A stretch of 64,000 nucleotides of DNA from Ralstonia sp. 25mfcol4.1 (lineage in GTDB: Bacteria; Pseudomonadota; Gammaproteobacteria; Burkholderiales; Burkholderiaceae), in assembly GCF_900104095.1 (NCBI RefSeq), contig NZ_FNJO01000012.1, forward strand, positions 85,218 through 149,217. Reading direction: 5' to 3'. The position numbers and the translations under genes were made by a program. Numbering within the stretch: position 1 is the stretch's first letter; each line of letters opens with the position of its first letter. Below are positions 24,881 through 32,835 of this stretch, piece by piece. The notes under the pieces were generated by a model, which made no database searches, was not told the DNA's origin, and saw only the letters and a list, made by a program, of their open reading frames with translations.

Positions 24881-24922
24881 AGAAAACCATCTACACCCCC
24901 GCCCGGGTCCCGTTCGATCTCT
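24881..24922 (-). pseudogene. Duplicated 3' end of the adjacent gene
   Basis: About 42 bp that align at roughly 36 of 41 positions with 24936-24976, the end of the neighbouring minus-strand gene plus its stop. Read on the minus strand it encodes EIERDPGGGV and a stop, against EIERDPGGI and a stop in the real gene. It is a diverged tandem copy of the gene tail. Confidence 0.75.
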
Positions 24923-24945
24923 AATGGGAGATGGAAGAAAACCGT

Positions 24946-25473
24946 CTATATCCCGCCCGGATCCCGCTCGATCTCTTCCAGCGTGGCGTCGAGCCATTCC
25001 ACCAGTCGGGCCTCCAGCGCCTGTGTCAGTTCGCTGGCCAGCTGGGCGGTCAGCGGGGCCAGGCGCGACTGCAGCGTGGCCTCGGTATGGGCCTCCACCA
25101 CCTGTGGCCATTCGGTGCGGAAGCGCATCATCACGCGCGTCAGCAGTTCGGTGCGCACGGCGCGCAGGTCGTCGTCTCCGGGCTGGAACGCCGCGGCGTC
25201 CACCATCGGCGGATGCGTGTCTGGGGCAGTGGCGGCGCCGGCCAGCGAACCGGTATCGCCGACCGCCGTCACCACGCCCGAATCGGGCATGTCCGCCGTA
25301 TCGATGACCGTGGCGCCATGCCGTGCGGGCATTGGCTGCGCCACCGGATGATCCAGCGGCTGCGTGGGCGCCTCGAAAGCCGCGTCTGGCAATTCGACGA
25401 TTTCGGTCAGCAGCGGCACGCTGTCATTGGGCCCCAGCCGGGGAATCACCCGCGATGTCGTGCGTTCGCTCAT
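24946..25473 (-). CDS. Uncharacterised protein translated with HolC (DUF2486-like)
   Basis: A 175-residue acidic protein. Residues 1 to about 90 are low-complexity, Pro/Ala/Asp-rich and probably disordered. The C-terminal 80 residues (RAVRTELLTRVMMRFRTEWP, then LAPLTAQLASELTQALEARL) look like amphipathic helices, possibly a coiled coil. It overlaps holC by ATGA. Proteins in this position in Burkholderiaceae carry the label DUF2486 (from memory, not checked). Function unknown; coupling to a DNA polymerase III subunit suggests, but does not show, a replication link. Confidence 0.8.
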   Translation of the reverse strand: MSERTTSRVIPRLGPNDSVPLLTEIVELPDAAFEAPTQPLDHPVAQPMPARHGATVIDTADMPDSGVVTAVGDTGSLAGAATAPDTHPPMVDAAAFQPGDDDLRAVRTELLTRVMMRFRTEWPQVVEAHTEATLQSRLAPLTAQLASELTQALEARLVEWLDATLEEIERDPGGI

Positions 25474-25904
25474 GCCGATTCTCCTTTGGCCTGCCCGATG
25501 TCATGGTGCGTGAGCGGATATCCACGCTCACGGTAGAAACGATAACGCTCGCGGCCGGCGTCGCGGGCGTCGGGGGTGGCGCCCACCACCTCGATCATTC
25601 GCTCGAAGCTGGCGAACTGCGCCGGCGCTTCCGGCGCGATGTTGACCAGCAGCTGGTGATGCGGCACCTGTTCCAGCGTGGCGGCCAGGATGATCGGCGT
25701 CACCGCCGCATTGGGGCTGTCCAGCCCGCAATGCGGCAGGAAGTCGAGCGGCGAGAACGACCACAGCCGTGCGTCAAGCTGCGCCAGCTGCTGCGGGGCG
25801 CCGAACACCACCACCTTCTGCCCTGCCCCATAGGCCTTGCGGACCAGGCGGCAGACGTAGGCCAGCGTATCCGGCACGTTGCTGTGGAAGTCGATGCGCG
25901 TCAT
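25470..25904 (-). CDS. holC: DNA polymerase III subunit chi
   Basis: Clamp-loader accessory subunit that contacts SSB. The 144-residue protein starts MTRIDFHSNVPDTLAYVCRL and has RLWSFSPLDFLPH and LLVNIAPEAPAQFASFERMI, then RYRFYRERGYPLTHHDI, the family blocks. It lies 24 bp after pepA, the common pepA-holC order, and overlaps the next gene by ATGA. Confidence 0.95.
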   Translation of the reverse strand: MTRIDFHSNVPDTLAYVCRLVRKAYGAGQKVVVFGAPQQLAQLDARLWSFSPLDFLPHCGLDSPNAAVTPIILAATLEQVPHHQLLVNIAPEAPAQFASFERMIEVVGATPDARDAGRERYRFYRERGYPLTHHDIGQAKGESA

Positions 25905-25928
25905 CCCGTGCTGCCTTCGATTGGCCGG

Positions 25929-27461
25929 TTACCCGGCACGGTCCATCAGGAACTGCGTCAGCAGCGGCACCGGACGGCCGGTAGCCCCCTTGGCCGCGCC
26001 GCTCTTCCAGGCGGTGCCGGCGATATCCAGGTGGGCCCAGTCGTACTTCTCGGTGTAGCGCGCCAGGAAGCACGCGGCCGTGACGCTGCCGGCCGGGCGG
26101 CCGCCGATATTCGCCATATCGGCAAAGTTCGACTTGAGCTGGTCCTGGTAGTCATCGTCCAGCGGCAGGCGCCAGGCGGTGTCCATGGCCTTGCGGCCGG
26201 CGTTCAGCAGCTGGTCGGCCAGCACGTCGCTGCGCGCGTACAGGCCGCTGTTCACATGGCCCAGCGCGATGATGCAGGCGCCGGTCAGCGTGGCCACGTC
26301 GACCACGGCGGCCGGCTTGAAACGCTCCACATAGGTCAGCGCGTCGCACAGGATCAGGCGGCCTTCGGCATCCGTGTTCAGGATCTCGATGGTCTGGCCC
26401 GACATGCTGACCACCACGTCGCCCGGCTTGGTGGCGTTGCCGGCCGGCATGTTCTCGCAGGTGGGCACCACGGCGATCACGTTCAGCTTCAGGCCCATCT
26501 CGGCCACGGCCTGGATGGTGCCCAGCACCGACGCGGCGCCGCACATGTCGTACTTCATCTCGTCCATGCCCTCGCCCGGCTTCAGCGAGATGCCGCCGGT
26601 GTCGAACGTGATGCCCTTGCCCACCAGCACCACCGGCGCGGCCTTGGCGCTGGCGCCGTCATAGCGCAGCACGATGAACTGCGGCGGCTCCACGCTGCCC
26701 TTGGTCACGGCCAGGAAGGCGCCCATGTTCAGCGCCTCGATCTGCTTGCGGCCCAGGATTTCGACCTTGAGCTTGTGCTTCTTGGCGATACCGCGGGCGG
26801 TGTTGGCCAGGTAGGTCGGCGTGCAGATGTTCGACGGCAGGTTGCCCAGGTCGCGGGTCAGTTCCATGCCGTTGGCGATGGCCGTGCCGCGCACCACGGC
26901 CTGGGTGGCCGCCTTGGCGTCGGCCGCGTCCACGGCCAGCACGATCTTGCGCAGCGTGGGCTTGTCGGCCGCGCCGGCGCCCTTGGCCGCGCGCTTGAGT
27001 TCCGGGTGGCGCTCCAGCAGGCGATAGCCGGCTTCGCGCACGATGCTGATCGTCGTGATCACGGCCCAGGCCACGTCACGCTGCTGCGGCGCCTGCTGTG
27101 CCAGGCACCACAGTGCCGATGCGGCGCGCGTGCCGCCCAGCGCACGCATGGCCGTGCGCACCGCCTCGGCAAAGGCTTTGTCGGTAAATTCGACTTCCTT
27201 GCCCAGGCCCACCAGCAGCACGCGGGCGGCGCCGATGCCAGCCACTTCGTGCAGCATCAGATGGGTGCCGCGCTTGCCTTCGAAGTCGCCCTGCTTGACC
27301 AGGCGCGTCACCAGCCCCTTGGTGGCCACGTCCAGCGCCTTGCCCACGCCGGCGAGATTCTGGCCCTCGAACAGGCCTACCACCAGGCAGTCGGTCTTGG
27401 TGGCCAGGAAACCATTTTGGCCGGCTTTGCTCAGATCCAGGGCTTTTGTGCTAAATTCCAT
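25929..27461 (-). CDS. pepA: Leucyl aminopeptidase
   Basis: Cytosolic M17 dizinc aminopeptidase, 510 residues. The catalytic domain shows VGKGITFDTGGISLKP, MKYDMCGAASVLG, the signature NTDAEGRL and IGGRPAGSVTAACFL. The N-terminal alpha/beta domain starts MEFSTKALDLSKAG. Start 27461 has GGAAGGAAG upstream; an earlier frame is not supported. First gene of the pepA-holC-DUF2486 operon and divergent from lptF. Confidence 0.95.
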   Translation of the reverse strand: MEFSTKALDLSKAGQNGFLATKTDCLVVGLFEGQNLAGVGKALDVATKGLVTRLVKQGDFEGKRGTHLMLHEVAGIGAARVLLVGLGKEVEFTDKAFAEAVRTAMRALGGTRAASALWCLAQQAPQQRDVAWAVITTISIVREAGYRLLERHPELKRAAKGAGAADKPTLRKIVLAVDAADAKAATQAVVRGTAIANGMELTRDLGNLPSNICTPTYLANTARGIAKKHKLKVEILGRKQIEALNMGAFLAVTKGSVEPPQFIVLRYDGASAKAAPVVLVGKGITFDTGGISLKPGEGMDEMKYDMCGAASVLGTIQAVAEMGLKLNVIAVVPTCENMPAGNATKPGDVVVSMSGQTIEILNTDAEGRLILCDALTYVERFKPAAVVDVATLTGACIIALGHVNSGLYARSDVLADQLLNAGRKAMDTAWRLPLDDDYQDQLKSNFADMANIGGRPAGSVTAACFLARYTEKYDWAHLDIAGTAWKSGAAKGATGRPVPLLTQFLMDRAG

Positions 27462-27626
27462 CGCGCTTCCTTCCAGGGGCTCGTCGAAAAGAAAGCCCCC
27501 ATTATCCGCGATTTTCATCCGCGATCTGCCGCCGCCGATCCTGCAAGCTGACAGCCCGCGGTCCTGCCAGTCCCTCGGCCCCCGGCATATCGCCCGCGCC
27601 GGCCGGAAGCCGGAAGCGATTCACGC

Positions 27627-28793
27627 ATGATTTTTCAACAAGCCCTGCGACGCGAGCTCGCCTACACCGCCGGTGCGGTGTTCCTGGTGATGCTGACGTT
27701 CATGCTGACGTCGCTCGTGATCCGCATCCTGGGCATGGCCGCCAACGGCAAGGCCAGCCCCAACGACGTGCTGATGCTGATCGGCCTGGCCACCATTGGC
27801 TACCTGTCGATCCTGCTGTCGGCCACGCTGTTCATCTCGACCCTGATCGTCCTGACCCGCTGGTACAAGGACTCGGAAATGGTGGTGTGGTTCTCGGCCG
27901 GCATTTCGTTGCGCGACCTGGTCAAGCCGGTGCTGCAGTTCGCCACGCCGTTCTTCATCATGGCGCTGCTGCTGGGCACCTTCGCCTGGCCCTGGGCCAA
28001 CCAGCAGAGCGCGCTGTTCCGCGACCGCTTCCAGCAGCGTGGCGTGCTGTCGATGATCGCCTCCGGCCGCTTCATCGAGCCCGCCAACGGCAACTATGTG
28101 CTGTTCATCGAAGGCATCGACGCCGACATGAAGCACGCTCGTAACGTATTTGTTGCAAATTCCGAAGCCGGCAAGATCGGGGTGGCGCTGTCGCACCAGG
28201 GACAGTTCGAAACCCAGCCCAACGGTGACCGCCTGGTGGTCATGGAGCATGGCCGCCGCTACGCCGGCATCCCGGGCCAGCTCAACTATCGGATCATTGA
28301 ATTCGATAAATACGCGGTAAGGGTCGACAACAAGCCGCCCGAGACCGAAGCCGACCAGCCGGCCAAGAGCCGGGACACGATCGACCTGCTGCGCAATCCC
28401 ACGCGTGAAAACCTGGGCGAACTGCTGTGGCGCGTGTCGCTGCCGATCCTGGCCTTCAACTTCGTGATGATCGCCATCCCGCTGGCCTATGTGAACCCGC
28501 GCCTGGGTCGCTATACGCCGCTGGTGTTCGCCGTGCTGATCTACCTGACCTACAGCAACATGATCAACCTGGCCCAGGCCTGGGTGCGCTCGGGGTCGCT
28601 CTCGTTCTGGACGGCGCTCGTCCCGATCCACGTCTTCGTATTCCTGTGCGCGCTGCTGATGTTCCGCTACCGTGCAAACCGCAGCCTGGGCGGCTGGCGG
28701 GCGGTGTTCGGCCTGCACCGGCTCGGGAAGCCGGCCAATGGCACGAACGGCACGAACGGCACGAACGGCAAGAACGGCGGGGGCAAGGCATGA
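27627..28793 (+). CDS. lptF: LPS export permease LptF
   Basis: Inner-membrane subunit of the LptB2FG lipopolysaccharide exporter. The 388-residue protein has two N-terminal membrane helices (MIFQQALRRELAYTAGAVFL; about 50-75), a periplasmic jellyroll domain (about 135-265) and three or more C-terminal helices. Motifs such as YLSILLSATLFISTLIVLTR and IPLAYVNPRLGRY are family-like. The last 18 residues are an Asn-Gly-Thr repeat coded by 9-bp units and lie beyond the usual end. It overlaps lptG by ATGA. Confidence 0.94.
   Translation: MIFQQALRRELAYTAGAVFLVMLTFMLTSLVIRILGMAANGKASPNDVLMLIGLATIGYLSILLSATLFISTLIVLTRWYKDSEMVVWFSAGISLRDLVKPVLQFATPFFIMALLLGTFAWPWANQQSALFRDRFQQRGVLSMIASGRFIEPANGNYVLFIEGIDADMKHARNVFVANSEAGKIGVALSHQGQFETQPNGDRLVVMEHGRRYAGIPGQLNYRIIEFDKYAVRVDNKPPETEADQPAKSRDTIDLLRNPTRENLGELLWRVSLPILAFNFVMIAIPLAYVNPRLGRYTPLVFAVLIYLTYSNMINLAQAWVRSGSLSFWTALVPIHVFVFLCALLMFRYRANRSLGGWRAVFGLHRLGKPANGTNGTNGTNGKNGGGKA
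28737..28781 (+). repeat. 9-bp tandem repeat at 3' end of lptF
   Basis: Five units of AACGGCACG (first AATGGCACG, last two diverged) encode Asn-Gly-Thr/Lys/Gly just before the lptF stop. Confidence 0.9.
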
Positions 28794-29983
28794 GGATCCT
28801 GGCCGTCTATGAGCGTTATTTCGCGCGACTGATCTACGGGGTCTTCTCGTTCATCCTGTTTGCAGTGCTGGCGCTATTCATCTTCTTCGACATGCTCAGC
28901 GAACTGGAGAGCGTGCAGGGCAACTACACGTCTCTGGTGGCCTTCTTCCACGTCATGCTGCAGGCGCCGACGCGGATCTACGAGGTCCTGCCGATCGCGG
29001 TGCTGATCAGCGCCATCTACGTGTTCTCGCAGCTGGCCAGCCAGTCCGAATACACGATCTTCCGCGTGGCCGGCCTGAACACGCGCCAGGCGCTGTTCTC
29101 GCTGTTCAAACTGGCCGTGCCGCTGGCGTTGGTCACCTTCGTGTTCGGCGAGTTCATCGGCCCGGCCGCCGAGCAGTACGCGCAGAAGATCAAGCTCGAG
29201 GCGATTGGCGCCACGGTGTCGTCGGGCTTCCGGTCAGGAGTCTGGGTAAAGGACCGCGATCGCGACGCAGTAGGTGGCGGAGAGATCACCCGCTTCGTCA
29301 ATGTTCAGGGCCTGAAGGCGGATCAGACCATCAATGGCATCACGATCTACGAGTTCGACCGCGACTACCGCCTGCGCGTGATCCGCGTGGCCAAGGAAGG
29401 CCGGTACCAGGGCGGCCAGCAATGGCAGCTCAACGACGTCAACGAGACCCGTTTTGCCGAACTGCGCGACCTTCCGGCAGGCCAGGCCGCCCAGCCGGCG
29501 CAAGCAGGCCAGCCGGCCGCGAGGCGTGACGCGCTGGCGCCCGACTTCCGCGCCGAGCAGGCACTGTTCCCGAACATGGTGATGCACTCCGAACTGACCC
29601 CGCAGATCCTGTCGGTGCTGCTGGTTACGCCGGAGCGGATGTCGACGCTGGACCTGTTCCGCTATATCCGCCACCTGCGCGACAACAAGCAGGACACGCA
29701 GCGGTACGAGATCGCGTTCTGGAAGAAAGTGGTCTATCCGCTGACGCTGTTCGTGATGGTGGCGCTGGCCCTGCCGTTCGCCTACCTGCACGCGCGGGCC
29801 GGCGCGGTGGGCGTGAAGGTGTTCGGCGGCATCATGCTGGGCCTGTCGTTCCACCTGGCCAATACGCTGTTCTCGCACGTGGGCCTGCTGCACACCTGGC
29901 CGCCGATCGTCTCGGCGCTGGTGCCGGGCACGCTGTACCTGACCATCGCGCTGACATCGTTGCGCTGGGTGGATCGGCACTGA
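28790..29983 (+). CDS. lptG: LPS export permease LptG
   Basis: Second permease of the LptB2FG complex, 397 residues. It starts MRILAVYERYFARLIYGVFS, followed by LFIFFDMLSEL and PIAVLISAIYVFSQLASQSE, then a periplasmic domain with a Gln/Ala/Pro-rich insert near residues 225-245. The C-terminal helices include LTLFVMVALALPFAYLHARA. The ATG overlaps the lptF stop; a longer frame upstream runs inside lptF and is rejected. Confidence 0.94.
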   Translation: MRILAVYERYFARLIYGVFSFILFAVLALFIFFDMLSELESVQGNYTSLVAFFHVMLQAPTRIYEVLPIAVLISAIYVFSQLASQSEYTIFRVAGLNTRQALFSLFKLAVPLALVTFVFGEFIGPAAEQYAQKIKLEAIGATVSSGFRSGVWVKDRDRDAVGGGEITRFVNVQGLKADQTINGITIYEFDRDYRLRVIRVAKEGRYQGGQQWQLNDVNETRFAELRDLPAGQAAQPAQAGQPAARRDALAPDFRAEQALFPNMVMHSELTPQILSVLLVTPERMSTLDLFRYIRHLRDNKQDTQRYEIAFWKKVVYPLTLFVMVALALPFAYLHARAGAVGVKVFGGIMLGLSFHLANTLFSHVGLLHTWPPIVSALVPGTLYLTIALTSLRWVDRH

Positions 29984-29985
29984 CG

Positions 29986-30411
29986 ATGGCTGCATCGACA
30001 CCCGCCATCGTCCTGTTCGGCCACGGCGCCCGCGACGCCCGCTGGCGTGAGCCGTTCGACCGGCTGCACGGCAAGCTCGTGGCGTTGCTGCCCGGCTGTG
30101 CGGTCCGGCTGGCCTTTCTGGAACTGATGGCGCCGTCGCTGGCGGAAGCCATCGACGAACTGGCCGGAACTGGCGTGAATACGATCACCGTGGTGCCGGT
30201 GTTCTTTGGCCAGGGCGGCCATCTGCGGCGCGATTTTCCGGTGCTGATCGACGAGTGCCGGGCGAAGTATCCGGGCGTGACGATTCAGGCCGCCACGGCC
30301 GTGGGCGAGGTGGATGGGGTGCTGGATGCCATCGCGGCATATTGCGCGCTGGCCCTCTCCCCCAGCCCCGCTCCCGCAAGCGGGCGAGGGGAGCAAACCG
30401 GCAGTGTTTGA
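29986..30411 (+). CDS. cbiX: Sirohydrochlorin chelatase, short CbiX/SirB type
   Basis: Inserts Co2+ or Fe2+ into sirohydrochlorin for B12 or siroheme. The 141-residue single-domain protein has the metal-binding histidines in FGHGARDARW (H13) and GQGGHLRRDFP (H79) and FLELMAP with a conserved glutamate. It begins 2 bp after lptG, so it may share that transcript. The final 20 residues (from about LALSPSPAPASGRGE) are read from a dispersed CCCTCTCCC repeat, so the native C-terminus was probably replaced or extended by repeat insertion. The chelatase core is intact. Confidence 0.9.
   Translation: MAASTPAIVLFGHGARDARWREPFDRLHGKLVALLPGCAVRLAFLELMAPSLAEAIDELAGTGVNTITVVPVFFGQGGHLRRDFPVLIDECRAKYPGVTIQAATAVGEVDGVLDAIAAYCALALSPSPAPASGRGEQTGSV
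30353..30401. repeat. CCCTCTCCC-type palindrome, copy D1 (inside cbiX 3' end)
   Basis: CCCTCTCCCCCAGCCCCGCT, then GCGGGCGAGGGGAGCAAACCGG. It shares the tail GAGGGAGCAAAC.CGG with copy A at 2041-2090. Part of it is coding for CbiX. Confidence 0.75.
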
Positions 30412-30422
30412 GCGGCTGTGAG

Positions 30423-30505
30423 CCACTCTCCCGCTTGCGGCGAGGGAGCTGAACGGCTGTGAGCCGGTCCCCTCTCCCGCTTGCCGGAGAGGGTTAGGGA
30501 GAGGG
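30423..30505. repeat. CCCTCTCCC-type palindromes, copies D2 and D3
   Basis: Two more units: CACTCTCCCGCTTGCGGCGAGGG and CCCCTCTCCCGCTTGCCGGAGAGGG. Each is preceded by a direct repeat CGGCTGTGAGCC, so the pair looks like a local tandem duplication. Confidence 0.7.
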
Positions 30506-30516
30506 CCAGCGGTTCA

Positions 30517-30559
30517 AAATGCGAAAAGGCCAGAGCTCACACTCTGGCCTTTCGCATTT
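30517..30559. terminator. Bidirectional terminator between cbiX and cobA
   Basis: AAATGCGAAAAGGCCAGAG and CTCTGGCCTTTCGCATTT arms (one bulged A) with a 6-nt loop. Runs of A and T lie within the arms, so it could serve both strands. Confidence 0.8.
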
Positions 30560-30574
30560 CCACAGACTACCGGA

Positions 30575-31351
30575 TCACGCCGCCCGCTCGCCCTTTGCGT
30601 GTGCTTCGACATGCTCGGTTGCGCGGGTTCCCAACGCCTCGCCAATCATCAGCAGGCTTGGCTGCACCGGGTCCATCCAGCGCGCCGCCTCGCCCGCCGC
30701 CATCTGGCGCAGCGTGAATTGACGGCTGCGCTGATTGGGCGTGGTTGCCGCCTCCACCACCCAGGCGGGCGTGGATGCCGGCTTGCCGCGCGCCATCAGT
30801 TGCGCGGCAATATTGGCCGCCTGGTCGCGGCCCATGTAGTAGACGATGGTATCGGCCTTGACGTCAGCCTCGACGTCCACGGCATCGGCAGCCTTGGCCT
30901 GCGTGGCAAACGCCACGCTGCGCGACACACCGCGCTTGGTCAGCGGCCGCGCAATGGCGCTGGCGGCCGCCAGGGCAGCGGTAATGCCGGGCACCACCTC
31001 GTATTCGATGCCGGCCGCTTCCAGCGCCTGCAGTTCCTCGTCGGCACGGCCGAACAGCATCGGATCGCCGCCCTTGAGGCGCACCACCCGCTCGTACTTG
31101 GTGGCCAGATCGACAATCTGGCGGTTGATGAACAGCTGCGCGGTCGACCGCTGGCCGCATCGCTTGCCCACCTCGATCAGCTCGGCCTGGGGACACCAGG
31201 CCAGCATCTCGGGCGACACCAGCGCGTCATGCAGCACGACCTGGGCTTCGCCCAACAGCCGTGCACCCCGCACCGTAATGAGGTCGGCCGCACCGGGGCC
31301 CGCACCAATCAGGTACACCTTGCCGGTCGACGTTGCCTTCTGCGCGTTCAT
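30575..31351 (-). CDS. cobA: Uroporphyrinogen-III C-methyltransferase (SUMT)
   Basis: Adds two SAM-derived methyl groups to uroporphyrinogen III, giving precorrin-2 for siroheme and cobalamin. The 258-residue protein has the SUMT signatures VYLIGAGPGAADLITVRGAR, VGKRCGQRSTAQ and VRLKGGDPMLFGR, and VVPGITAALAAAS. No CysG dehydrogenase/chelatase domain is attached. It follows cysN by 39 bp on the same strand, so it likely supplies siroheme for CysI; the facing cbiX may do the chelation. An internal acidic stretch AADAVDVEADVKAD is a small family-variable insert. Confidence 0.94.
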   Translation of the reverse strand: MNAQKATSTGKVYLIGAGPGAADLITVRGARLLGEAQVVLHDALVSPEMLAWCPQAELIEVGKRCGQRSTAQLFINRQIVDLATKYERVVRLKGGDPMLFGRADEELQALEAAGIEYEVVPGITAALAAASAIARPLTKRGVSRSVAFATQAKAADAVDVEADVKADTIVYYMGRDQAANIAAQLMARGKPASTPAWVVEAATTPNQRSRQFTLRQMAAGEAARWMDPVQPSLLMIGEALGTRATEHVEAHAKGERAA

Positions 31352-31390
31352 CTCTGCTACCGTTATCCGATCTGTCCAGCGTAGACGATA

Positions 31391-32695
31391 TCAGGCGTAC
31401 GCACGGATCATGCCCGCCGCCACCGTATGGTTGGTGGCTTCGTCGATCAGCACGAAGGCGCCCGTCGCGGGATTGTCGCCGTAGGTGTCGCAGACGATCG
31501 GCTTCTGCAGCGAGATCTGCACCGAACCGATGTCGTTCAGGTGGATCTCGTGGCGGCCGGTCTCGTGCGACAGCGTGTGCACGTCCAGCACGCGATCCAC
31601 CGTCGAGACGCGTGCGAACACGCTGGCCGTGGTGTGCTTGAGCACGTACTTGCGCGACGAATTCAGCGATTCGTCGTCGAACCAGCACAGGTCCGCCGTC
31701 AGCTTCCGGGCCGAAGCGGCCGTGGCGTCGGCGGCGACGAACATATCACCACGCGATACATCCACGTCTTCCGACAGGCGCACCGTCACCGTGTCGCCGG
31801 CGTTGGCGGCGTCGGCCGAGCCGTTCGGCGTGAGCACCTCGGCCACCACGGCTTCGCGGTTGGCCGGCAGCACGCGCAGCTTCTGGCCCACGCGCACGGT
31901 ACCCGCTTCCACGCGGCCCGCGTAGCCACGGAAATCGTCGGCAGCGGAGCCGTCCTGGCGCACCACCAGCTGCACCGGGAAGCGCAGCGCGGCGTCGCCC
32001 TCGGGGGCCACGTCTTCCACCGGCAGGGCTTCCAGCAGCGGCAGAAGCGGCTCGCCCTGGTACCACGGCATGGCGTCGCTGGCATGGACGATGTTGTCGC
32101 CACGCAGCGCGGACACCGGCACGTAGGTCACATCCTTCAGCCCCAGCTGCGCGGCCAGTTCGGTGTAGGCCGTGCGGATTTCGTTGAAACGCTGCTCGCT
32201 GTATTCGACCAGGTCCATCTTGTTCACGGCCACGATCACGTGCTGCAGTTCCAGCAGCTTCAGGATCGCCGAATGGCGCTTGGTCTGGGCCAGCAGTTCG
32301 GCACGGCCATTGGTCACGGTGACGCGCGTGGCGTCCACCAGCACGATGGCGGCGTGAGCCGTCGAAGCGCCCGTGACCATGTTGCGCGTGTACTGCTCGT
32401 GGCCCGGCGTATCGGCGATGATGAACTTGCGGCGCGCGGTCGAGAAGTAGCGGTACGCCACGTCGATCGTGATGCCCTGCTCGCGCTCGGCCTCCAGGCC
32501 GTCGGTCAGCAGCGAGAAGTCGATCTCCTCGCCAGCGGTGCGCTTGTTCTTGGCGTTGGCCAGCGCGGTCAGCTGGTCGGACAGCACGGCCTTGCTGTCG
32601 AACAGCAGGCGGCCGATCAGCGTGCTCTTGCCGTCATCGACGGAACCCGCGGTGATGAAACGCAGCAGGCCTTGGTGTTGGGATTGGTGAGACAT
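31391..32695 (-). CDS. cysN: Sulfate adenylyltransferase subunit 1 (GTPase)
   Basis: GTPase half of ATP sulfurylase; GTP hydrolysis drives APS synthesis with CysD. The 434-residue protein has the G1 motif GSVDDGKST (17-25), DTPGHEQYTRNM (G3), NKMDLVEY (G4) and SALRGDNI (G5), then EF-Tu-like beta domains. There is no C-terminal APS kinase fusion. Start 32695 has AAGGAT upstream. It is 140 bp from cysD, a wider gap than elsewhere in the operon. Confidence 0.95.
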   Translation of the reverse strand: MSHQSQHQGLLRFITAGSVDDGKSTLIGRLLFDSKAVLSDQLTALANAKNKRTAGEEIDFSLLTDGLEAEREQGITIDVAYRYFSTARRKFIIADTPGHEQYTRNMVTGASTAHAAIVLVDATRVTVTNGRAELLAQTKRHSAILKLLELQHVIVAVNKMDLVEYSEQRFNEIRTAYTELAAQLGLKDVTYVPVSALRGDNIVHASDAMPWYQGEPLLPLLEALPVEDVAPEGDAALRFPVQLVVRQDGSAADDFRGYAGRVEAGTVRVGQKLRVLPANREAVVAEVLTPNGSADAANAGDTVTVRLSEDVDVSRGDMFVAADATAASARKLTADLCWFDDESLNSSRKYVLKHTTASVFARVSTVDRVLDVHTLSHETGRHEIHLNDIGSVQISLQKPIVCDTYGDNPATGAFVLIDEATNHTVAAGMIRAYA

Positions 32696-32773
32696 TCGAG
32701 AAATCCTTTTCTTTCGCCTCACGCCGCTTGGTCCGGCGCATAGACGGGATACAGCGCTAGGCGGCGAGGGCGA

Positions 32774-32791
32774 CGTGTACATTGGTACACG
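32774..32791. repeat. Short inverted repeat in the cysD-cysN gap
   Basis: CGTGTAC-ATTG-GTACACG, 7-bp perfect arms with a 4-nt loop, in the 140-bp spacer. Could be a protein site or an mRNA hairpin. Confidence 0.5.
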
Positions 32792-32835
32792 AGCACTCGC
32801 GCAACGACGCGATGTGCCCGTATATGCGTCCGGTG

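Noticed and set aside
22911..24890. A 659-codon open frame on the minus strand
   Set aside because: Antisense to ilvD, low-complexity His/Arg/Val composition, no domain; shadow of a high-GC gene.
30517..30559. Possible small RNA gene
   Set aside because: The long stem with A and T runs is better explained as a bidirectional terminator between convergent genes.
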